This document shows positions 21,260 through 29,942 of a stretch of DNA of 64,000 bases, one piece after another. Every line of letters begins with the position of its first letter. Position 1 is the stretch's first letter. Below the pieces are notes generated by a model that had not been told where the DNA came from, did not search any database, and saw only the letters and a program-made list of their open reading frames with translations. The stretch covers positions 124,001-188,000 of the forward strand of contig CBFFRP010000457.1 in NCBI GenBank assembly GCA_965644295.1, given 5' to 3'. Origin of the DNA: Paraphysomonas bandaiensis. Taxonomy: Eukaryota > Chrysophyceae. The translations under genes and the position numbers were made by a program.

Positions 21260-21403
21260 TGGTCATCATCTTTTTTCGGAAATAAATTGAAGCAAATATT
21301 GTCGATATTACTGCAATAAAACTACGGTTTTAATACAGATAATTGTTGTCTCAATATTACAGGCATCTTTGAACAAAAAAATACCAACGATGCTGATACG
21401 ATA
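21260..21403 (+). mobile_element. 150-bp MITE (TATCGGCA family), copy A
   Basis: Diverged copy of a short repeat with the core TTCGG(G)AATATATTGAAGC, then ACAACTACGGCTGGAATACA and the hairpin CCTCAATATTAGAGGCATCT. Termini are eroded in this copy. Four further copies lie in the window. Confidence 0.75.
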
Positions 21404-21610
21404 TGTGTACACATCCTGGGCATTCATTTACATATGCAGGGGGTGGTTTCATCATATTTGATTGAAAAATCATCGTTTTTTCATTGAAAAGTGAAAAAAA
21501 GTGACTTTTTAATGAGAAAACGATGACTTTTCTAACACAAGAAAAATATTTAAAAAATACGGGAGTTTGTTGCAGCCGTACCGGGGCATACAGATAAAGT
21601 ATCATACAAC

Positions 21611-21761
21611 GTATGGGTAGTCAGCATCTTATTTTTTCGGGAATATATTGAAGCAAAAATCATTCTATATTACTACAATACAACTACGGCTAGAATACAC
21701 ATAATTATTGTCTCAATATTAGAGGCATCTATGAACAAAAATACACAAAGGATGTCCATAC
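21611..21761 (+). mobile_element. 150-bp MITE (TATCGGCA family), copy B
   Basis: Same core as copies A, C, D and E. Its two ends read GTATGG and CCATAC, which are complementary to each other but differ from the GTATCGGCA/TGCCGATAC ends of copy C. Confidence 0.8.
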
Positions 21762-21787
21762 GATGGTAGCTCTATGACATGACTATG

Positions 21788-21866
21788 CATAAATAGACGC
21801 ACAGTAAGATTTGAACTCATCTCACAATCGTCTGCTGTATTAACACTCTATCCGCCTCACAGAGTC
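21788..21866 (-). other. tRNA-like relic upstream of the ankyrin gene
   Basis: On the minus strand the segment has a B-box-like GAGTTCAAATC, an A-box-like GGCGGATAGAGTG about 40 nt before it and a T-arm that pairs at four of five positions. The anticodon arm does not fold convincingly and the acceptor stem pairs poorly, so I do not call it a functional tRNA. It may be a tRNA pseudogene or the head of a tRNA-derived SINE. Confidence 0.3.
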
Positions 21867-21882
21867 TCATCATACTATCAGT

Positions 21883-23457
21883 ATGGATAAGTCGAGTGTA
21901 TCTGATCTTAACGATGATGTTCTTCGTATCATCGTCTCTATGATCCCACACGCAGCTCTCCTTCCTGTGGTCATGACTAGTAAGAGACTTCACGATATAG
22001 TCTACACTGATAAGAGCAGAGAGAGACTTGAGTCACATGCATCTCACTACTGTATGACCAACTCAATGGTCTCATGGGCTCTCTCTATGGGCTGCTCATA
22101 TATCAAACTAATGAATGCATGTGTACAATACGGCAAACTACAGCAGCTAGAGCATATCAAGCTTATCAGCACCCATCAAAATATAATTCTATTTGACCCT
22201 CATAACATATTGAGTTTTGATCTTTATTTCAATGCTGCAGATAATGCTGCTAGAGGTGGACACTTGGATGTTATTAAGTGGCTTCGTTCACAGGACCCTC
22301 CATGTCCATGGCACATGCATACTTGCGAGGCTGCTGCATTGGGAGGGCACTTGGATGTTCTGAAGTGGCTTCGTTCACAGGACCCTCCATGTCCATGGCA
22401 CATACATACTTGCGCAGAAGCTGCAGGGGGAGGGCACTTGGATGTTCTTAAGTGGCTTCGTTCACAGGACCCTCCATGTCCTTGGCAGGAATGGACATCT
22501 CAATTTGCTGCTTGTGGTGGCCACTTGGATGTTCTGAAGTGGATTCGTTCACAGGACCCTCCATGTCCATGGGATGAAGGAAGTTGCAAGGCTGCTGCAG
22601 AGAGTGGACACTTGGATGTTCTTAAGTGGCTTCGTTCACAGGACCCTCCATGTCTATGGGACGAAATGACTTGCAGGGCTGCTGCTAGAGGTGGACACTT
22701 GGATGTTCTGAAGTGGCTTCGTTCACAAGACCCTCCATGTCCATGGGATGAAAGAACTTGCAGGGCTGCTGCTAGAGGTGGACACTTGGATGTTCTGAAG
22801 TGGCTTCGTTCACAAGACCCTCCATGTCCATGGGATGAAAGAACTTTCACGACTGCTGCTGGTGGTGGCCACTTGGATGTTCTGAAGTGGCTTCGTTCAC
22901 AGGACCCTCCATGTCCATGGGATGAATGGACATCCCGATATGCTGCTGCTGGTGGCCACTTGGATGTTCTGAAGTGGCTTCGTTCACAGGACCCTCCATG
23001 TCCATGGGATGAAGAGACATCCCGATATGCTGCTGCTGGTGGCCACTTGGATGTTCTGAAGTGGCTTCGTTCACAGGACCCTCCATGTCCATGGGATGAA
23101 GGAAGTTGCAGTTCTGCTGCTGGTGGTGGCCACTTGGATGTTCTTAAGTGGCTTCGTTCACAGGACCCTCCATGTCCATGGGATGAAGGAAGTTGCATGG
23201 CTGCTGCTGGTGGTGGCCACTTGGATGTTCTGAAGTGGCTTCGTTCACAGGACCCTCCATGTCCATGGGATGAAGGATGTTGCAGTTCTGCTGCTGGTGG
23301 TGGCCACTTGGATGTTCTTAAGTGGCTTCGTTCACAGGACCCTCCATGTCCATGGGATGAAGGAAGTTGCATGGCTGCTGCTGGTGGTGGCCACTTGGAT
23401 GTTCTTAAGTGGCTTCGTTCACAGGACCCTCCATGTCCATGGGATGAAGGAAGTTGA
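21883..23457 (+). CDS. F-box-like protein with 14 ankyrin-type 29-residue repeats
   Basis: Intronless, 524 residues. Residues about 9-45 (DVLRIIVSMIP...TSKRLHDIVY) look like an F-box. From about residue 117, fourteen repeats of 29 residues (87 bp) follow, each containing GGHLDVLKWLRSQDPPCPW and then a variable DExTCxxAAxG segment. This repeat is the ankyrin-like type found expanded in heterokont algae and some large DNA viruses. The hypervariable positions lie between PCPW and AA. Inference: a substrate receptor of an SCF-type ubiquitin ligase or a recognition protein with variable binding surface. The last repeat stops at TGA where sister repeats have TGC (Cys), so the array ends abruptly. 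Near-identical repeats imply continuing unequal exchange. The gene is surrounded by transposable elements. Confidence 0.8.
   Translation: MDKSSVSDLNDDVLRIIVSMIPHAALLPVVMTSKRLHDIVYTDKSRERLESHASHYCMTNSMVSWALSMGCSYIKLMNACVQYGKLQQLEHIKLISTHQNIILFDPHNILSFDLYFNAADNAARGGHLDVIKWLRSQDPPCPWHMHTCEAAALGGHLDVLKWLRSQDPPCPWHIHTCAEAAGGGHLDVLKWLRSQDPPCPWQEWTSQFAACGGHLDVLKWIRSQDPPCPWDEGSCKAAAESGHLDVLKWLRSQDPPCLWDEMTCRAAARGGHLDVLKWLRSQDPPCPWDERTCRAAARGGHLDVLKWLRSQDPPCPWDERTFTTAAGGGHLDVLKWLRSQDPPCPWDEWTSRYAAAGGHLDVLKWLRSQDPPCPWDEETSRYAAAGGHLDVLKWLRSQDPPCPWDEGSCSSAAGGGHLDVLKWLRSQDPPCPWDEGSCMAAAGGGHLDVLKWLRSQDPPCPWDEGCCSSAAGGGHLDVLKWLRSQDPPCPWDEGSCMAAAGGGHLDVLKWLRSQDPPCPWDEGS
22250..23455. repeat. 87-bp coding repeat, 14 units
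   Basis: Direct tandem units of 87 bp, each with CACTTGGATGTTCT(G/T)AAGTGG. Because 87 is a multiple of three, all units keep frame; the long antisense frames across it are shadows. Two consecutive pairs (GSCSS/GSCMA-type units) repeat as 174-bp blocks near the end, showing block duplication. Confidence 0.95.
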
Positions 23458-23523
23458 CTATTTTTACTGAAACCTACTTGATACAACTTCATATGATATT
23501 CTGTATTTCATCAGCTCCTACTT

Positions 23524-23695
23524 AGGAAAGCACAGTGGCTATATCTACTGTATATGATATTGTCTACCATTAGTTAGATATTTTGAGATATATATCTCAG
23601 CAAAGTTGTATATAATATACTATATATCTATATATTCACTATATTTGCACTATGATACAAATATTTCCTTTGAAACAACAGAAGGCGAAGTCTTT
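23524..23695. repeat. Dispersed 165-bp repeat, copy 2
   Basis: Second copy of the 20203-20375 sequence. It begins 67 bp after the ankyrin stop codon and ends shortly before the LTR element. The two copies flank the ankyrin gene in the same orientation. Confidence 0.7.
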
Positions 23696-23791
23696 TGTGG
23701 CAACATCGGGTGATTGAGTATCATCCCTGTGGGTCTCAATGAACATGTCATCTTTATCCATGCGTGCAACAGACGGTAGGTAGATAGACAG

Positions 23792-26233
23792 TGTTAAGTT
23801 TTGCTGTTTGAGCAATTAAAAGCTGTAATTCTAAGATATTGGAATTATGACGGTTACTGGGGGATACAGTAGTGGTTAACTGTATTATGAGAAGTGATAT
23901 CATGACGATGTAAGATCCTACTAGAAATGAGTGGTAGTAGAGATAGCGTGACATATAGTTTATTAACTTAACTTGATTCATGAGTGAATACTCGTCCAGT
24001 TATCTTACTAATCATCCAATTGTGTCATATCTTGACATGGTAGCGGATGGTAGTTGGAAGCAACTGCTGAAGTGTGACCATTGGAATGAAACTGGACAGA
24101 GAAGCAGGAGTACCGCTTTTTATAGTAGAAACATACAGTATATAGGATATAAAACCAGTATTATTTATGAAAATCGGGGGTTTTCATATGAACATGACAG
24201 AAAAAGTAGACTGCGAGTCGTCCGATACTGCTGTGCGTGGTATCGGCAGTCAGCATCTTATTTTTTCGGGAAGAAATTGAAGCAAATTTACTCTATATTA
24301 CTGATATACAACTACGTCTGGAATACAGATAATTATTGCCTCAATATTAGAGGCATTTTTGAACAAAAATATACAAAGAATGCCGATACGCGTGTGTGTG
24401 TATGTATGAGAACCCTCTGAAGAGACCCGCATGATTATCAGAATGATGTCTCCCCATGTGCATGTAATGTGAGCACAGTGATTCAGTTATGTGTCTGATT
24501 GTGTGGATGGGGGTGCAGTGTCCTCATGTGATGGAATGCTATCGATGATGAGCTTGAGGAGGTTGTGGTCAAGAGTGACTTACAAGCCCGAACTGTTGCA
24601 GAGTTCAGCCATCTTACAAGCTCGAATCATGTGGATGAGGGCTGAATCTTTAGAGCTACTTGAGAAGTGGTTCGGGATAATGGTGTAATAGTAGAGTAGC
24701 CTCGAGGGCACTTGATACTGCCATGTTAGCATGTTGTGAATGTGACTAACGATTATACACGATGGTGGTACGAAAAATCCTGCGACCCATGACGATGGGG
24801 CAGGTGACTCGCTATCGACGCCGGCTAGGGGTACACACCCAGCATACGGCGGATAGGATGTCAAGGACTGTGTCGTCCTTCAGTACCTGCCCGAGAGTAG
24901 TGTATGTACTGCGTCTAGAGAGACCAGTGAGAACAGTGTATGAGACATATGTGTATTTGTAACACATCGACTGCGTCTAGGGAGACCAGTAAGAGTTGTG
25001 TTGGTACTGTGCGTGTTGTATCTAGTGAGATGGCTGTACTAAAAACCTCATTTTGTGATGACAAAAGGGGTGGATCTTCATCTACACGCCGGCTTCTCGG
25101 GTGGTGCGCCCAATAAGTCTATACGGCGGATGAGATTCCAGGGAAGAGAATGTCCCTTCGTACTTTGCCTAGTGATACTGTGTATACTAAGTCTAGTGAG
25201 ATCAGTGCGAATCGTGACTGTGAGACTGTACCTTTTGTGTCTAGTGAGATCAGTGGTACTGTACCTGCTGAGTCTAGGGAGACTTGTGTGGTAAGCGTAC
25301 GGGTGTTGACTATAGTGTGTCCACCCTGGGTGAGGTAAACCTTCTCCATGATGAGGAGATTGTCAATCTGTGTAATGATAGTGACTGTGCACTAATAACT
25401 AACATAATAATATGTCTAATTGTAGAGAGACCAAGACACAATACACGAGAAGTTTGTTAATTGCCTTGATTACTTCAGTGTGTAAGTATCAGGCTATGTC
25501 TGCTGGCATGCAGGAACTGGTGTGGCTTCGGGGAGTGGTGTTGACCGAAGTGGGACTTCGATTGTACGAACCCACTCCATTCTTACTGACAGCCAGGGTG
25601 CTCGCGACTTAGCGTTGAAGTTGAATGATGTGGTGTGATCGATCTCAGTGACGAGGATAAGAAATCATACGTGCTGTTATCAGAGACAGAAGATCTTTCA
25701 ATGGGTTGTCTATGGTGAGGCTAGCTGAAACGTCGGAGCCATACGTCCACCTGTTTGTCCTATGAGGTTTTTGGTGGTTGCGTATCCGTCAGTTATGTCT
25801 TGTGATGTAAGGATTCAATCTACAGAGTATAAGTCAATTATGTCTTGCGATGTGAAGATTCAATGTACAGCTCATGAGGTCTTGGTGGTTGCGTATCCGT
25901 CAGTCATGACTCGTGGTTTGACAATTCAATGTACAGCTTTGAATTGAGAGGGAGTGTTGAGTTTTGCTGTTTAAGCAATTAAATTATGACGGTTACTGGA
26001 GAATACAGTAAAATGGTTAACTGTATTATGAGAAGTAATGAGAACTGTATATGTATTGACCATACAAGAAGATAGTGACGATATAAGTTCGTACTAGAAA
26101 TGAGTGGTAGTAGAGATAACGTGATATATTTTTTATTATATTTATTATAATCTTCTCTTATCTTAACTTGATAAATGAGTAAATACACGTCCAGTTAACT
26201 TAGTAAATCATCCAATTGTGTCATATCTTGACA
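23792..26233 (+). mobile_element. LTR element of about 2.4 kb without coding capacity (LARD/TRIM-like)
   Basis: 5' LTR 23792-24037 and 3' LTR 25955-26233, both starting TGTT(A/G)AGTTTTGCTGTTT and ending ATCTTGACA. Directly after the 5' LTR lies TGGTAGCGGATGG, a plausible initiator-tRNA-type primer-binding site; directly before the 3' LTR lies GAGAGGGAG, a polypurine tract. The internal 1.9 kb has no gag or pol domain; it holds imperfect repeats (CTAGxGAGAxCAGTG units at 24910-25280, and two GGTGGTTGCGTATCCGTCA units near 25770 and 25890) and a nested MITE (24240-24389). The LTRs have diverged by substitutions and a 30-40 bp indel, so it is not recent. No clean target duplication is visible. 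A short relation to the copia gag start at 58349 suggests a Ty1/copia origin. Confidence 0.8.
24240..24389 (+). mobile_element. 150-bp MITE (TATCGGCA family), copy C, nested in the LTR element
   Basis: Ends GTATCGGCA and TGCCGATAC are perfect 9-bp inverted repeats, and GCGTG occurs immediately on both outer sides (24235-24239 and 24390-24394), a candidate 5-bp target duplication. The corresponding site is absent from the related LTR copy at 3120-3694, which supports insertion. Confidence 0.85.
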
Positions 26234-26386
26234 GTACATACAAATAGTGATTACCAGAATAATGAAAGGCAATTATTACATCGTAAATATGGCAGCATTC
26301 AACAATTTTAATCTACCGCTGGTGCATTTCGTACAGACTACACTACAAATCATCAGCCATATCACATTCGCATTACCGGCTATATT

Positions 26387-27777
26387 CTACTGCTTTGGTG
26401 CTCCAAATGCCTCTGGCATCCTCTCAATGGAATATTTTCTACTATTGATATACATGATGGGTACACCTGGCACCTACGAATATGCCAGTTAGATCATTCG
26501 TTGTGAATTTAGAACAGCAGTATACTGCTCCTAAGGGTAACCATACCTTTCTGATCTTTCTCTTAAGGTCCTTATCACATGTCGCTACAATATAACATCT
26601 GTGTTGTTGGCAACGATGGAGGAGACAGTCATCTGCATAGGTACCTACATACGTTCGTTATAATAACAGAAGGAAAAAAAGGGCATAAAAGAGTTTTCAC
26701 TAAACACTTGGCGATCTAGGTTAAAAGGGACTTACCAGGGTGTGTGCAAGTTAGTCGTTTAAATCTGGGGTCCTTCGCTAATCTCAGGGCAAGTCGGTAT
26801 TTAGTCCCAAGCTTCTCGAGCTCAGCCATAACACAGTCCGTCACACAGGGCACACACTTCGCCAGTAAGCAATCCATCATAGATTTGTACACTTCAAGTT
26901 TATTCTTAATAGAGAAGTTGATAAAGTTGGTATCAACAAGCACATGATAAGGAGGACCCAGCTGTGTGTTATGAGTGAAGAACAGAGCAGTAGGAACCTG
27001 TGTAATGTGTCGACTGGCTTCTTTCTCAGCTTTCAGTTTAAGTTTTTGTTCATTACTTTGTTTCTCTTGATTTGATTTACTGAACACATATCGTATGAGG
27101 GTCATGTAAGGGTCATATGGGGTTATGTGTGTGTACCATAGGAGGTTATAGCAGGGTCATGTAAGGGTTATATAAGGGCTTTACGGGGTTACATGTATCA
27201 TAGGAGGGTCATATAGATATATGTATGTATGTGTGTCATAGCAGGGTCATGTGTGTCATAGCAGGGTCATGTGTATGTATAGGAGGGCCATGTGAGGGTC
27301 ATGTATATATGAGGGTCATGTGTGAGTGTCGTAGGAGGTTTATGTAAGGGATATATACGAGGGGCTATGAGTGTGTGTGTGTGTATAGGAGGGTCATGTG
27401 AGGGTCATGTGTATGTATGTGTGTGTGTGTCATAGCAGGGTCATGTGAGGGTCATGTGTATGTATAGGAGGGTCATGTGTGTGTATGTATATGTCTATAC
27501 GAGTGTGTGTGTGTGTATAGCAGGGTCATGTGAGGGTCATGTATGTGTGTGTATGTATGTCTATACGAGTGTGTGTGTGTGTATAGGAGGGTCATGTGAG
27601 GGTCATGTATGTGTGTGTATGTCTATACGAGTGTGTGTGTATGTATAGGAGGGTCATGTGTGTGTGTATGTATACACGAGTGTGTGTGTGTGTGTGCGGG
27701 GCTTACATTCGGTTATCTTTAGCACTGATGACTTTCTTCGCTACTGCAAACTTCCTCGTCTTCTTTTGTTTCCCCAT
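26387..27777 (-). CDS. FCF1: FCF1/UTP24 rRNA-processing PIN-domain nuclease, 4 exons
   Basis: Exons 27707-27777, 26736-27079, 26547-26632 and 26387-26473; in-frame total 588 nt, 195 residues (family about 190-200). It starts [20 protein letters not shown], carries [20 protein letters not shown] with the first catalytic Asp of the PIN domain, then [19 protein letters not shown], and [20 protein letters not shown] with further acidic residues, and ends with [10 protein letters not shown]. Family knowledge: FCF1 is part of the small-subunit processome in the nucleolus and cleaves pre-18S rRNA at sites A1/A2. Metal-binding acidic residues appear intact. Intron 1 (27080-27706) is packed with AGGGTCATGTGTGT repeats. 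In the third exon a Thr-Cys pair replaces the commoner Thr-Val before Asp, a mild substitution. Confidence 0.97.
27080..27706. repeat. Repeat-filled first intron of FCF1
   Basis: Contains some 20 imperfect copies of AGGGTCATGTGAGGGTCATG with GTGTGTATGTATGTCTATAC interludes. Short antisense frames here are artefacts. Confidence 0.9.
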
Positions 27778-28436
27778 GATATGATGCAATGGAAGGAGTG
27801 ATGGGCTGATCGAGGCGGTGGAGTTATGTGGTTCGGAGTCGATCGAGTTATGGTGCTATACACACAACTAACACACTGTCCACTCCACATACATACATAT
27901 ACATACATACGTACATACTGTATATACATACACACGCATACATACACATACATATACACATACACGTATATATACCTACTCAAATATACGTACACAGACA
28001 CTTGTAGCCATTGAAACTCGATACAATGGAATACACTCATCTGACAGAACTACGTCGTACAAAGAGTCCATGAAAACCCCCTAAAAAACACACTGTAGGT
28101 CAGGAAAATGGAGATTTTATAGTAAGAAAATCGATTATTTCCAGAATATGGGGGATTATGTACTACTGTCCCTCTATAAAGTAGGGGTTTCCTCAAGTAA
28201 CTGGCTAACATTTAGAGGACATAATCCTCATGTCATGCACTCTTATATCGCTCTGCTGTAAGTATACATACATACATAAGTACAGTTTAAGGTCAATGAT
28301 AGTGTGAGTAGACCAGATTTATGTCCTCCCACACATCTCCAGTCTCTCATCAGAGGCTCACTCCCCCTATAGACCACCTGCAGACGTGCCTACAGACCAC
28401 CTGCTGCTGCTGTGAGAGACATCCCCATGCAACTAA
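27778..28436. other. Region upstream of FCF1, no gene
   Basis: Holds ACATAC-rich simple sequence at 27890-27985 and otherwise unique DNA. No gene was found on either strand. Confidence 0.5.
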
Positions 28437-28740
28437 CTACATCGTTTTATATAGTTGAGCACTTGCCGGAGCATGCAATAGTAACTGAGTCAGAGTCATG
28501 TTATTCTTAGTGTCGAGTGAGTTGTTGGGTTGGCTGTTGCAATGCACAAGCTTGCGCTTCTTACTTGTCAGATATTCAGTTTCTACAGTACTGCTGCACG
28601 TGTACAGTATGAAGGCGGGAATTGGCATTCTAATCGGCTGACTTTATTATTTTTTAGATTATACACCCTCGAACAAACTAATTAAACAATACTTATTGCC
28701 CCATTCCGAGGGTGTTCCCTAGTAAAGTGCTGCTAATAAT
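28437..28740 (+). mobile_element. 3' fragment of the GACTTTC-tail non-LTR family plus MITE end
   Basis: 28437-28590 matches the reverse complement of about 49614-49760 (shared ATAGTTGAGCACTTG, GCATGCAATAGTAACT, AATGCACAAGCTTGCGCTTC). 28697-28730 matches the GCCCC-end of the MITE family (ATTGCCCCATTCCGAGG...CCTAGT), followed by GCTAATAATCAGACATT, the retroelement tail. The arrangement suggests two elements joined or nested. Confidence 0.6.
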
Positions 28741-29032
28741 CAGACATTAACTAACTGTTGGAGTCTTAACGTGAACTTCAAAATGGTTTGTGTGAAATAT
28801 TGCTATTCATAATTATATATTATGCATGTGTACTTTATGATAATATATAATAACGTTAACCAGTTATCAACTTGTTGGTCTGAATCATACACAATCTCCG
28901 GGTAATTCTGGTGTTAAGTACCATTGCATGCATGTCAAGTTCTATGCGCGGCTACCTTTCGTTGTGTATTCCCATAACTCATAACTATATTCCCTTCAAT
29001 GAAATCCATTAGCCTACTGCGATGGCAGGTAA

Positions 29033-29810
29033 CCTCACATCAGGGATAGGGAACAATATATTGCAATACATTGTAAAATATATTGATTGGTGGACTGGTC
29101 AAATATTCCATCAATATTGTTTCTGTTAAAAGAGCTCACAATACTATTGCAATATATTGCAATCAATATTATGATAGGCATATAAGAGAAGATTCTCAAC
29201 TGTATGGTGCAAAATATACGCCTATGCATACAAATATCCGGAAAATACAGAGGATGGTGAAGCTGAAGTTGGATATGCGGAAAAAATTCTTCAATCAGCT
29301 CAAAATCTTAAGAAACGGAGAGTTGAAATATCTAAGTACAGGTGCACGAGACATGTAGTATGTACTTCCAATACATGTGAACGCCTGTTCAGCGCAGCAA
29401 AACTGATTATATCAGTGTTGCGCAAACGTATGCATCCTACTACACTTAATATGCTGTTGTTTCTGAAAGCTAACCGACAGTTGTGGCCGGATGCAAGCAT
29501 ATTTCAATCAATATTAAATGAATATGGTGATGATGATGTCACCGATGATGGCTCAGAGGATGAGTATGAGGAAACTTTTAATTAGTTAAGAGTAGTGGGT
29601 TTGATTATCAAGTGACCTTAGACCTTATAATGGCAAGTACTAAAAATGGAAACTACGGATGTGTTTACTTACTGATTAGCCATATACTAATATATTGCAA
29701 TATATTGAAATAGTATTGTAGGACCGGTTTAAAAAATCCATCAATACTATTGATGGAACGCTATCTGGCAATAGTATTGCAATATATTGTTCCCTATCCC
29801 TGCCTCACAT
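29033..29810 (+). mobile_element. hAT DNA transposon, internally deleted, 8-bp target duplication
   Basis: Element 29041-29802 (762 bp) starts CAGGGATAGGGAACAATATA and ends TATTGTTCCCTATCCCTG, an inverted-repeat pair. It is flanked by CCTCACAT at 29033-29040 and 29803-29810, a perfect 8-bp duplication as expected for hAT. Inside, about 29248-29585 encodes the C-terminal dimerisation part of a hAT transposase. The upstream transposase sequence is missing: compared with the copy at 59130-60402, sequence jumps from the left subterminal region straight into the C-terminal region, so this copy cannot make transposase. Confidence 0.92.
29248..29585 (+). pseudogene. hAT transposase C-terminal (hATC dimerisation) fragment
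   Basis: Reads EVGYAEKILQSAQNLKKRR, then TSNTCERLFSAAKLIISVLR and KRMHPTTLNMLLFLKANRQL, ending EYEETFN with TAG at 29583-29585. ERLFS and the following M.P..LN.LLFLK are the typical hATC signature. There is no start codon or catalytic region. It is nearly identical to the minus-strand copy at 59371-59958. Confidence 0.85.
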
Positions 29811-29942
29811 CACATTTTAATGAGTTAATTTTACAAGAAAAGCCTGTGAAGCAGGGAAAAGATAATGTTGAGAAGCTATGCCTACGTCCACCATGGTGCT
29901 CATATTACAAAACACATTTATGAAAACAAAACATAAAAACAA

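Larger units (their letters stand above)
19940..21882. other. Intergenic region rich in MITEs
   Basis: Contains a 165-bp sequence at about 20203-20375 repeated at 23524-23695, the GCCCC-end MITE (20449-20890), two copies of the 150-bp TATCGGCA-type MITE (21260-21403 and 21611-21761) and a tRNA-like segment at 21788-21866. No gene was seen. Confidence 0.6.

Noticed and set aside
22500-23492. 330-codon antisense frame opposite the ankyrin repeats
   Set aside because: Shadow of the 87-bp coding repeat; the sense strand has the recognised repeat and an F-box-like start.
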